A stretch of DNA of 8,983 nucleotides from Actinomycetota bacterium. GTDB taxonomy: Bacteria > Actinomycetota > Thermoleophilia > Gaiellales > F1-60-MAGs149. Positions 1 to 6,213 of the stretch are shown here, in pieces. The position numbers were made by a program, and so were the translations under genes. The DNA lies in the NCBI GenBank assembly GCA_947481755.1, contig CANKHS010000041.1, forward strand, positions 1 to 8,983. Reading direction: 5' to 3'. How positions within the stretch are numbered: the first letter of the stretch is position 1; every line of letters begins with the position of its first letter. Under the pieces are notes generated by a model. It had not been told where the DNA came from and searched no databases. It was given only the letters and a program-made list of their open reading frames with translations.

Positions 1-287
1 AGCGCGACCTGCTCGTACGTATCCGTGTCCATCATCACGACGGCGGTACCGTCGTCGTAGAGGAACTGCATGTCGGAGACGCTCGTCAGGATGCGCGCGA
101 ACTTCTCGCCGGCGCGGAACGTGCGATCGACGACTGCGCCGTTCTCGAAGTTCTTCAGCTTCGTCCGCACGAACGCCCCGCCCTTGCCGGGCTTGACGTG
201 CTGGAACTCGACGATGCGATACGTCGTGCCGTCGACATCGATGTGCATGCCGTTCTTGAACTGATTCGTGGAGACCATTTCCGCCAT
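1..287 (-). CDS. efp: Elongation factor P, N-terminal part (runs off the window)
   Basis: EF-P binds between the ribosomal P and E sites and promotes peptide-bond formation at consecutive prolines. The visible 95 residues cover the N-terminal KOW-like domain and the beginning of the central OB domain; the rest lies left of position 1. Recognisable stretches are STNQFKNGMHI near the N-terminus, EFQHVKPGKGGAFVRTK, DRTFRAGEKF and DTDTYEQVA. The lysine in PGKGG (residue 35 from the start chosen here, equivalent to E. coli K34 or Bacillus K32) is the tip residue that is modified in some bacteria; no modification enzyme is visible here. Two starts are possible. ATG at 285-287 gives MAEMVSTNQ and has a TANNNT hexamer at exactly -12 to -7. 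ATG at 276-278 gives MVSTNQ, which matches the usual family N-terminus. Neither has a Shine-Dalgarno sequence. I chose 287 because of the hexamer. In other actinomycetes efp directly follows pepQ; here a large gene intervenes. Confidence 0.96.
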   Translation of the reverse strand, partial: MAEMVSTNQFKNGMHIDVDGTTYRIVEFQHVKPGKGGAFVRTKLKNFENGAVVDRTFRAGEKFARILTSVSDMQFLYDDGTAVVMMDTDTYEQVA

Positions 288-293
288 GCCGGC

Positions 294-299
294 AGGGTA
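294..299 (-). promoter_or_regulatory. Possible -10 element for leaderless efp mRNA
   Basis: The minus strand reads TACCCT here, matching the actinobacterial -10 pattern TANNNT. It lies at exactly -12 to -7 relative to the ATG at 287, so transcription could begin at the start codon. No recognisable -35 is present, because that region is occupied by the GC-rich hairpin at 304-343. The assignment is inferred from position and a short degenerate motif, so chance is a real alternative. Confidence 0.35.
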
Positions 300-303
300 G
301 CGA

Positions 304-343
304 TCTGCGGCGCCCCGGGGGTCAGACCCCGGGGCGCCGCAGA
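304..343 (-). terminator. 17-bp perfect hairpin between the surface-protein gene and efp
   Basis: Positions 304-320 and 327-343 are perfectly complementary over 17 bases, almost all G or C (core CTGCGGCGCCCCGGGG), with a 6-base loop. The hairpin begins 11 bases past the stop codon of the 355-3813 gene, where a terminator would be expected. It has no T-run on its 3' side (minus strand), so it would be an actinobacterial-type stem terminator rather than a canonical intrinsic one. It ends only 16 bases before the efp ATG at 287. It could instead be an mRNA 3'-end stabiliser or a structure in an efp leader. The hairpin is certain; terminator function is inferred. Confidence 0.7.
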
Positions 344-354
344 CGAATCAGGGT

Positions 355-3300
355 CTACCCGGTGACGCCGCTCGGGGTCATCACTCCAGCCGCGACGCGC
401 AGCGGGGTTGGATCCTTCGCCGGTCCGGCGTTGGAGGCTCGCACGGTGCCAAGGGCCTTGACGCTGCCCTGGCGGACGGCCACGACGAGGATCGTCCGAT
501 CGACGCAGGCTCCCTTGGCAAGCGTGCCGGTGCTCCACACCGCGGTACCGCTACGGACGGTCGCGCCACGCGTCTGCACGACGGCGAACCCTGCAGGAAT
601 CGGCAGGTCAATAGTCGTGTTCACGGCACTCGACTTGCCGATGTTGCACGCATGCAGCTTGATCACGGTGCGCTGCCCCGGGATCAGGTCCGGGACGGTC
701 GCGGTGGTGCGGATGTCGAGCCGCGGCAGCGGCCCGATCAGCCGCGGGTGCAGCGACGAGCGCACGCGGGCGCCCGTGGTTGTCGAGACCCGGTAGTCAA
801 CCGGCGTAGCCGTACCGACAAAGGAGGGCAACGGCTTGAAGGAGACGCTGCCGTTCGTCGGATTGACGGTGTACGTACCTTGGTCGGGGATCACGACCGT
901 CGTACCCCACTTGCCCGTTTTCGGATCCTTGATCACGACGCTCGACGGCACGAATGCGCCGCTCGTGACCGTGTCGTTAACGAGCGCGGGCAGGATCAGC
1001 GTCTGTCCCTGCTTACCGGCTGCGAAATTGGGATTCGCGTACGGCGGCGGCGTGGTGACGACGGTGATCTGCACGTACGTATCTGCTGTCTTCCCCGTCG
1101 TGTCGGTTACCCGGTACGGCAGCGGCTTGGTCTTGCCCGTGAACGACGGCAGCGGGGTGAACGTGATCGCCCCCGATGTCGGATCGACGACGTACGTGCC
1201 CTCACCGGGAACCGTCACGCGGGTACCCCACGTACCGCTGGCAGGATCCTGGATGCGGACGCTCGAAGGCACAAGGCTCGCGCCGGGCGAGGCTGCGTCA
1301 TTACCGAAGAGCGGCAGCAGTACGGGCGTCCCCTTGGGCGTCGTGGCGAAGTCTGGCTCCGCGATCGGATCCCGGGTCGTGTTGGGATTGGGGTTGACGG
1401 GGCTCGGCGACGTCTGGGGCGTGTACTGCCCGTCGACGACGGTTGTGCCGCCGACGGTGACGGTGCGCGGCGTCGCTGGCGTAGCGGTGGTCACCGCGTT
1501 GGGATCCATACCCGGCGTGGTGCCGAAGGACACTTTGTAGCCCGCTACGAGCGCCGCGAGACCAGGGAACGAGTAGTGCCCGTTCGCGTCGGTCGTCGCG
1601 GTCCCGATCGTGGTACCAGCGGCATCGGTGAGCGTGACGACGATGCCGGGGATCGGTGTCGTTGTGCCGTCTACGGTGGTTGTGCCCTCCAGAGCACCGA
1701 GGCACTGGCTCGCCGTGGCAGACGCCTGCGCGACCGTGGTCGTGCCGTTCGCGAAGGTCTCGGTACCTCCGCCGGTGGCCGCGGTGCCCGCGCCCGTGAT
1801 GGTCGCGGAGACGGACGCCAGCGGATCGGCGTACTGGCCGGCGACCGTCGGGCAGCCGCCGGGCTGGGGATGCATCGTCAGGCACAGCTGCGGCGGGCCG
1901 CTGATCGACGTCAGCTGCACGATCGGTGCGGTGGCGTTGCGCCCGGTGAACGTAATTTCGAAGGTCGGGTTCGTCCCGGAGTTCGCGACGGTCAACGTCG
2001 ACAGGTCGACCGAACCGCTTGCGAACGGTTGGGCGTTCCAGCCCGACACCGTTGTGCCACCGTTCTTGACCGTCAGGGTCGCAGAGGTGTAGGTGGTGCC
2101 GGACACCGCAATTGATTGCCAGCCGGTGACACCGTTGCGGCCACAGGTGACATCGGTGAGCACGCTTTGGGCCTGGATCGACGTCGTGTTCGGCGGCAGG
2201 CACCCGGCGTTGCCGCTGGCCAGGTCATACCCCTGGATCGATCCATCGTCCGTGGCCTTCCAGACACAGCCGGCGTTGTACGCATCGCCGGCCATCGTGT
2301 AGTTGAGGACGCCGGTCTTCGGCCAGCCGGTGCAAGCCGCGCTGGTCGTCACGTCGTAACAGTTGAGGAGACGATTGGCGCTGCCGCTGTTGTCGAGCGT
2401 CTCCCAGCTGGTGTTGCCCCAGATGTACTTTGTGCCGATGCGGACGGGGTTCTTGGCGATGATCCACCCGTACGTGCGTCCCGCGATGAACAGCGCATCG
2501 CGCAGGCCCGCGTTGACGACGGGCGCAGAGCCTGTTCCGAATGCCGTACCGCCAGGCTGGTAGCACGAGACGTTCGGCGTCGCACCCGTCGTGAGGGCTC
2601 GGAAGCAGATGCCCTGCGACGTGCCAGACGTGTCGACCTGTTCGTAGATGTACGGTCGCAGGCCGGGCAGCGTGATGGGCCAGCCGGCGCACGTGGTGCG
2701 GGTGGCGGGATCGAAGCAGGTCGCGATGGACGGGTTCGGCGTCGGCGTGGCGGTCGTGGCGGTGCCGGCGCCGTAGATCTTGCCGCCGATCGCGGCCAGT
2801 CCGGAACGGCGGTCTGTCACCGCGGAGTTGAGATTGGTCGCCGCGCCGCCGATGCCCGCGAAGGCGTACGGCTGCCCGGTGCAGGGCGCGCCGGCCCCGC
2901 TCGCCCCCTGCGTGTCGACGCACATCAGCTTGCCCGTCAGCGCCTCCCACGCGTAGAGCTTGCCGCCGACTTGGGCGAAATCGTTTGCGCAGTTGAGGGC
3001 CGCGCCGGCGGTATTGCCACAGCCGAGACCCGAGTTCGTCGGTGCCACAGATCCCGTCGATACAAAGCCGGTGCTGATCGAGCCGCCGCAGTACTGCGGC
3101 GTCGCGCCGGACACGTCAACACATACGAAGCCGGGACCAGCGCCTGCGCCGTTCGGCTTGGAGACGACGCCCCAGATGTGGTTGTAGGTCTCGTCGTACC
3201 AGCCCTCCACACGCGTGCCCGTCTCGAGCGGGGTGAGCATGAACGGGAATCCGGTGCAGTGGGTACCGTCGCGCAGGAAGCAGTCGAACGCGCCCTGATC

Positions 3301-3813
3301 GGTATTGTTCCTGCCGTTGTGGTGCCACATCGTGTAGACGCGCGTCGGACTGGTGAAGACGGTCCAGGAATCGCCACTGGCGTTCGTGCCGTTGATCGCC
3401 CCGCCGGAGGAGTCCTGGACGGTCGCGGTCGACGAGATGAGCTGATTGGAACCACTCGCGCCCGTCGAGGTCAGCGGGCCCGTCGCCTTGACACCACGAA
3501 TCGCGGCCCAGCCCGCCGCCGTGCCGGGAGCCGCGCCGTACGTCGTGCCGTCGGCTGAGTAGGTGACCGTCCAACCCTGCGGCGCAACCACGTCGGATGC
3601 ACCGGTGATCTGGGCGACGAGCGGATTGAACGTCTGCGTCAATTCGCCCGACGTCACCGTCGCATTCACGACCGGCGCCGTCGCCGTGACGACGGCATTC
3701 GGACCGGAGGCCGACGTCGTGAGAGTAACCGGCCCGGCCAGTGAGATGGCGGGCAACGCGGCGAGGGCAGCGAGGATGGCAAGGGTGGTGACGAAGCGCA
3801 GACGGGCAGACAT
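355..3813 (-). CDS. Large secreted modular surface protein (propeller-like, Cna-B/SdrD-like, CshA-like and DUF11-like domains)
   Basis: This 1152-residue protein is predicted to be exported and probably acts as an extracellular adhesin or matrix protein. Residues 1-26 form a Sec signal peptide: Arg4 and Arg6, a hydrophobic core, and likely cleavage after SLA. Residues ~150-545 hold repeated short Cys pairs with motifs such as CFDPATRTTCAGWP (366-379) and CYDVTTSAACTGWP (485-498), interspersed with KLYAWE- and KIYGAG-like strands, suggesting a beta-propeller. Residues ~550-645 form a beta domain seen in similar actinobacterial proteins. Residues ~707-798 resemble a Cna-B/SdrD-B domain (GIVVTLTDAAG, TDANGHYSFPGL). 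A Pro/Asn linker (801-816) leads to two CshA-like repeats (~817-919 and ~925-1012), each with VPSSV, WGT, GTY and FxPLPSF landmarks. A DUF11-like domain (~1028-1140) ends the protein. There are 22 cysteines. No LPxTG, C-terminal membrane helix or SLH domain is visible. No clear Shine-Dalgarno precedes the ATG, but the signal peptide starts right there, so the start is credible. The ligand is unknown. Confidence 0.9.
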   Translation of the reverse strand: MSARLRFVTTLAILAALAALPAISLAGPVTLTTSASGPNAVVTATAPVVNATVTSGELTQTFNPLVAQITGASDVVAPQGWTVTYSADGTTYGAAPGTAAGWAAIRGVKATGPLTSTGASGSNQLISSTATVQDSSGGAINGTNASGDSWTVFTSPTRVYTMWHHNGRNNTDQGAFDCFLRDGTHCTGFPFMLTPLETGTRVEGWYDETYNHIWGVVSKPNGAGAGPGFVCVDVSGATPQYCGGSISTGFVSTGSVAPTNSGLGCGNTAGAALNCANDFAQVGGKLYAWEALTGKLMCVDTQGASGAGAPCTGQPYAFAGIGGAATNLNSAVTDRRSGLAAIGGKIYGAGTATTATPTPNPSIATCFDPATRTTCAGWPITLPGLRPYIYEQVDTSGTSQGICFRALTTGATPNVSCYQPGGTAFGTGSAPVVNAGLRDALFIAGRTYGWIIAKNPVRIGTKYIWGNTSWETLDNSGSANRLLNCYDVTTSAACTGWPKTGVLNYTMAGDAYNAGCVWKATDDGSIQGYDLASGNAGCLPPNTTSIQAQSVLTDVTCGRNGVTGWQSIAVSGTTYTSATLTVKNGGTTVSGWNAQPFASGSVDLSTLTVANSGTNPTFEITFTGRNATAPIVQLTSISGPPQLCLTMHPQPGGCPTVAGQYADPLASVSATITGAGTAATGGGTETFANGTTTVAQASATASQCLGALEGTTTVDGTTTPIPGIVVTLTDAAGTTIGTATTDANGHYSFPGLAALVAGYKVSFGTTPGMDPNAVTTATPATPRTVTVGGTTVVDGQYTPQTSPSPVNPNPNTTRDPIAEPDFATTPKGTPVLLPLFGNDAASPGASLVPSSVRIQDPASGTWGTRVTVPGEGTYVVDPTSGAITFTPLPSFTGKTKPLPYRVTDTTGKTADTYVQITVVTTPPPYANPNFAAGKQGQTLILPALVNDTVTSGAFVPSSVVIKDPKTGKWGTTVVIPDQGTYTVNPTNGSVSFKPLPSFVGTATPVDYRVSTTTGARVRSSLHPRLIGPLPRLDIRTTATVPDLIPGQRTVIKLHACNIGKSSAVNTTIDLPIPAGFAVVQTRGATVRSGTAVWSTGTLAKGACVDRTILVVAVRQGSVKALGTVRASNAGPAKDPTPLRVAAGVMTPSGVTG

Positions 3814-3829
3814 GCATCCGAGGATCCGG

Positions 3830-3844
3830 GTAGATTCGCTCTAC
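3830..3844. repeat. Small inverted repeat in the surface-protein leader
   Basis: GTAGA (3830-3834) and TCTAC (3840-3844) are complementary arms around a 5-base centre, 17 bases upstream of the ATG at 3813. The repeat could be an operator half-site pair or a small leader hairpin. Five-base arms are common by chance, so this is only a positional note. Confidence 0.25.
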
Positions 3845-3858
3845 GCCAAGAGCAGGGG

Positions 3859-3900
3859 CGCCATTTGGGAACACGTGTACCGCAATTGGGTACACGCGTA
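3859..3900 (-). repeat. Two tandem 21-bp units upstream of the surface-protein gene, operator-like
   Basis: Two adjacent 21-base units (3880-3900 and 3859-3879, read on the minus strand) match at 16 of 21 positions. The shared core is TACRCGTGTWCCCAA. Each core is also a near-palindrome centred on ACGTGT or ACGCGT. A 21-base period is two helical turns, so two bound proteins would sit on the same DNA face. The units lie in the 102-base gap between the peptidase stop and the surface-protein ATG, roughly 46-87 bases upstream of that ATG, where an activator or repressor would bind. The regulator is unknown. The repeat is seen directly; its function is inferred. Confidence 0.5.
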
Positions 3901-3915
3901 ACCTCTTCGCCCCCT

Positions 3916-5004
3916 CTACCCAGCGGTTTCGACGAGGTCCTTGGTGAACCCCGTCAGGATCTCGTGGCCGGACTCGGTTACGACGACGTGGTCTTCGATT
4001 CGGATGCCCCACTTGCCGGGGCGATAGATGCCGGGCTCGACGGTGACGAGCTGGCCTGCTGCGAGCACGTCCTCGGATCCCTTGCGCAGCGTCGGTGCCT
4101 CGTGAATGTCGAGGCCGGTGCCGTGTCCGAGGCCATGACCAAAGAGATCGCCGGCGCCAGCGGCCTCAATTACCTCGCGCGCCGTCGCATCGACATTGCC
4201 GCCGATCGCGCCCGGGCGCACGGCACCAAGGCCCGCGAGTTGGGCAGACAAGACGAGCGCATAGTCATCGGCAGCAGCCTGATCGGGAGCGCCACCCGCC
4301 GCAAAGGTGCGCGTGCAGTCAGAGCAGTAGCCACTCTCGCCTTGCGCGCCGATGTCGACAACGACCAGCGCACCTCGCTCGATGGCGACATCGCGCGGTT
4401 CGGCGTGAGGCAATGCGCCGTGAGCACCACTCGCCACGATTGGCTCGAAAGAGAGCGCAGGGAAGCCCGCCTCGCGAATCGTGCGCTCGATCTCCCAGGC
4501 GACTGCCACTTCCGTACGCCCAACCAGTTGGCCCTGCGCGATGTTGGTGTAGACAACTTCGAGAATGTCGGATGCGTGCCGCGTGGCCGCGATCTCAGTT
4601 GCACTCTTGACCAGCCGAAGCGCTTCGATCAGCCCCTCTTTCGCGACGAACTGAGAGCCACTTGGCAGGAGTGCCCGCAGCCGTTCGGCCAGCGCATACG
4701 GCATCGAGCCTTCAAAGCCAATGTTCGTGCAGCCCGGTGCGAACTCGGCCAATCGCTCGATCGTTTGCCCCGCGATATCGCGATCAAGGATTTCCACATC
4801 AAGCACGGCGCGAAGCGGCTCGACGGCATCTTGGTAGCGAAAATCGGTCACCAGCACAGCACGTTTGGCCGACAGCACAACGATGCCATTCGAGCCGGTA
4901 TAGCCCGTCAGGTAGCGCACGTTGAAGAGGTTCGTCACGATCAGCGTGTCGACATCGGCCAGTTCCGCGACTGCTCGTGCGAGCCGCTGTGCGTGCTCAG
5001 ACAC
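3916..5004 (-). CDS. pepQ: M24-family Xaa-Pro peptidase (PepQ/PepP-like)
   Basis: This 362-residue cytoplasmic metallopeptidase is predicted to cleave N-terminal Xaa-Pro bonds or Xaa-Pro dipeptides. Residues 1-~130 form the creatinase-like N-terminal domain (NVRYLTGYTGSNG, LVTDFRYQDA). Residues ~135-360 form the pita-bread catalytic domain. The five dinuclear-metal ligands are present: D217 (VVVDIGA), D229 (YCSDCTRTF), H294 (GLGHGTGL), E323 (TVEPGIY) and E337 (IRIEDH). The active-site H200 lies in LPHAEP. The turn between D217 and D229 is one residue longer than the usual 11-residue spacing. The start is GTG at 5004, inside the aroQ stop region (8-base overlap), with a strong Shine-Dalgarno AGGAG at 5012-5016, seven bases upstream, which settles the start. 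pepQ next to aroQ and efp is classical in actinomycetes. Dipeptidase versus aminopeptidase specificity cannot be decided from sequence. Confidence 0.93.
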   Translation of the reverse strand: MSEHAQRLARAVAELADVDTLIVTNLFNVRYLTGYTGSNGIVVLSAKRAVLVTDFRYQDAVEPLRAVLDVEILDRDIAGQTIERLAEFAPGCTNIGFEGSMPYALAERLRALLPSGSQFVAKEGLIEALRLVKSATEIAATRHASDILEVVYTNIAQGQLVGRTEVAVAWEIERTIREAGFPALSFEPIVASGAHGALPHAEPRDVAIERGALVVVDIGAQGESGYCSDCTRTFAAGGAPDQAAADDYALVLSAQLAGLGAVRPGAIGGNVDATAREVIEAAGAGDLFGHGLGHGTGLDIHEAPTLRKGSEDVLAAGQLVTVEPGIYRPGKWGIRIEDHVVVTESGHEILTGFTKDLVETAG

Positions 5005-5431
5005 CTGCCGTCTCCTGCATCAGCCAGTCGATCGCCTCGTGGTATCCGTCCGCACCATGGCCACTAATGCGGTGCGAGACGACATCGGCGATGACCGATT
5101 GGCGCCGCCACTCTTCGCGGGCATTGATATCGGACAGGTGAACCTCAACAACCGGGACGGTGACGATCTCCAGGGCGTCGCGCAGCGCGTAGGAGTAGTG
5201 CGTCCATGCACCCGGGTTGATGATCACGCCGCTCGCCCAACCACGGCACTCGTGAATATGGTCGATCAAGGCACCCTCATGGTTGGTCTGAAAGCAGCGC
5301 GCCGTCGTGCCTGCCGCGCGCGACCACTCATAGATCTTGCTTTCGAGCTCGCCTAACGTCAACGTCCCGTACTGCGCCGGGTCGCGCTGGCCAAGCATGT
5401 TGAGGTTGACTCCGTTAAAGACCGCGATCAT
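4997..5431 (-). CDS. aroQ: Type II 3-dehydroquinate dehydratase
   Basis: AroQ dehydrates 3-dehydroquinate to 3-dehydroshikimate, the third shikimate step, directly after AroB; type II enzymes are dodecamers. The 144-residue length is normal for the family. Active-site landmarks are NGVNLNMLGQRDP at the N-terminus, R16 and Y21 (catalytic tyrosine) in the lid loop, N72 and H78 in INPGAWTHYS, E96/H98/S100 in EVHLSDI (H98 is the catalytic histidine), and R109. The family motif SNxHxRE reads SDINARE here, so an Asn has become Asp and a His has become Asn outside the catalytic pair. The ATG at 5431 gives the correct N-terminus. It lacks a Shine-Dalgarno but has TAGACT at -12 to -7, suggesting a leaderless mRNA. 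aroQ overlaps pepQ by 8 bases and is separated from aroB by the two-component genes, so it needs its own promoter. Confidence 0.97.
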   Translation of the reverse strand: MIAVFNGVNLNMLGQRDPAQYGTLTLGELESKIYEWSRAAGTTARCFQTNHEGALIDHIHECRGWASGVIINPGAWTHYSYALRDALEIVTVPVVEVHLSDINAREEWRRQSVIADVVSHRISGHGADGYHEAIDWLMQETAGV

Positions 5432-5437
5432 GCCTGC

Positions 5438-5443
5438 AGTCTA
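5438..5443 (-). promoter_or_regulatory. Probable -10 element for leaderless aroQ-pepQ mRNA
   Basis: The minus strand reads TAGACT, a full match to TANNNT, at exactly -12 to -7 of the aroQ ATG. Transcription would then start at the A of the ATG, which fits the absence of a Shine-Dalgarno at normal spacing. No good -35 hexamer is visible 16-19 bases further upstream; weak -35 boxes are common in actinobacterial promoters. Confidence 0.5.
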
Positions 5444-5494
5444 CGCACCTCCCTCCGACCCTCCGTTTCTAGCGATGTCTGGTTATCCCCCCAA

Positions 5495-5511
5495 AACACC
5501 CAGATTGTGTT
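5495..5511. promoter_or_regulatory. Inverted repeat AACAC-N7-GTGTT in the divergent promoter region
   Basis: Two perfect 5-base arms (5495-5499 and 5507-5511) are separated by 7 bases, about 22 bases upstream of the candidate regulator -10 element. NarL/LuxR-type regulators often bind short inverted repeats, so autoregulation is possible. The rest of the 113-base gap (5432-5544) holds the two candidate -10 elements and purine-rich minus-strand sequence. The arms are short and the assignment is weak. Confidence 0.3.
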
Positions 5512-5532
5512 CCGGAGCACCGAATCCGTGGT

Positions 5533-5538
5533 TAGATG
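5533..5538 (+). promoter_or_regulatory. Possible -10 element for leaderless response-regulator mRNA
   Basis: TAGATG lies at exactly -12 to -7 of the ATG at 5545 and shares TAGA with the aroQ element at the same offset on the other strand. It misses the final T of TANNNT. No Shine-Dalgarno lies at usable distance from either candidate start (the nearest GGAG is at 5514-5517), which favours a leaderless start. Confidence 0.35.
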
Positions 5539-5544
5539 CATCGC

Positions 5545-6213
5545 ATGAGCAACGAGGCGATCACGGTTCTCGTCGTTGAGGACGATCAGTTCACCCGCAC
5601 CACCCTCTGTGCAGCACTTCGTCATCACGGTCTGACCGTCGCGGGTGAAGCCAAGAACGCACGTGGCGGACTGGAGTTTGCAAAGCACGCGAATCCCGAC
5701 GCTGCACTGCTTGATCTCGATCTCGGCGGTGGCCCCAGCGGCATCGACCTCGCCCATGCGTTGCGCCAACTCGATCCCGAGATCGGCATCGTGATCTTGA
5801 CGACGTATGAAGATCCGCGCATGGCGGGCCACAGCCTCGCCACCCTGCCCGACAACACGAAGTATCTGCTCAAACGAGACCTTTCGGACAGTGCTGCGCT
5901 GCCACGCGCGCTCACCGAAGCCGTCGAAGCAGCGAAGGGTCAGGTGCGGGCAGCGATCACGCCTCCTCGCCCGCCGAGAGCGACAGCCAGCCTCACGGAG
6001 ACGCAGCTTGAGGTAATGCGCCTCGTTGCGGAGGGCTATTCGAATGGCGGTATCGCCGAAAAACGGACCGTCACAGAGGGCGCCGTCGAGAAGATGATTC
6101 ACCGTATCGGTAGGCAGTTGGCGATCGATACCGAGACCCAGAGCAACCAACGGGTGCTGATCGCGCGCGAGTATCTGCGACTGACCGGAGCACCTGTTCG
6201 CCGCGATGGCTGA
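5545..6213 (+). CDS. NarL/LuxR-family response regulator
   Basis: This 222-residue transcription factor is the likely phosphorylation target of the overlapping kinase. Residues ~6-125 form the receiver domain: acidic pair D13/D14 in VVEDD, phosphoacceptor D57 in ALLDLDL, switch T86 in ILTTYED and conserved K110 in YLLK. The usual AGAxGY stretch before that lysine is replaced by LPDNTKY, so the alpha4-beta5 face is unusual. After a Pro-rich linker (about 136-145), residues ~148-205 form a LuxR/GerE-type helix-turn-helix (LTETQLEVMRLVAEGYSNG, then TEGAVEKMIHRIGRQL), with GAVEKMIHRI in the recognition-helix region. ATG at 5545 was preferred over ATG at 5536 because it fits the family N-terminus and the -12 promoter-like hexamer; the longer form adds only three residues. 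The gene diverges from aroQ and overlaps the kinase by 8 bases (ATGGCTGA). The target genes are unknown; autoregulation is an inference. Confidence 0.93.
   Translation: MSNEAITVLVVEDDQFTRTTLCAALRHHGLTVAGEAKNARGGLEFAKHANPDAALLDLDLGGGPSGIDLAHALRQLDPEIGIVILTTYEDPRMAGHSLATLPDNTKYLLKRDLSDSAALPRALTEAVEAAKGQVRAAITPPRPPRATASLTETQLEVMRLVAEGYSNGGIAEKRTVTEGAVEKMIHRIGRQLAIDTETQSNQRVLIAREYLRLTGAPVRRDG

Noticed and set aside
817..1400. DNA-level direct repeats between the two CshA-like regions as a recombination or mobile repeat
   Set aside because: The similarity follows the protein repeats and is diverged at the DNA level, so duplicated domains explain it.
652..3558. Two long, end-to-end plus-strand open frames (652-2115 and 2116-3558) opposite the surface-protein gene
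   Set aside because: Their translations are Arg/Gly-rich with no recognisable domains, while the minus-strand frame has a signal peptide and known domain motifs. They are GC-rich antisense shadows.
3830..3844. Inverted repeat as a terminator for the aroQ-pepQ transcript
   Set aside because: The stem is only 5 bp with no T-run, and lies much closer to the downstream gene than to the pepQ stop.
3865..5067. 400-residue plus-strand open frame opposite the M24 peptidase
   Set aside because: The opposite strand encodes a peptidase with all five metal ligands; the plus-strand product has no recognisable motif and an Arg-rich shadow composition.
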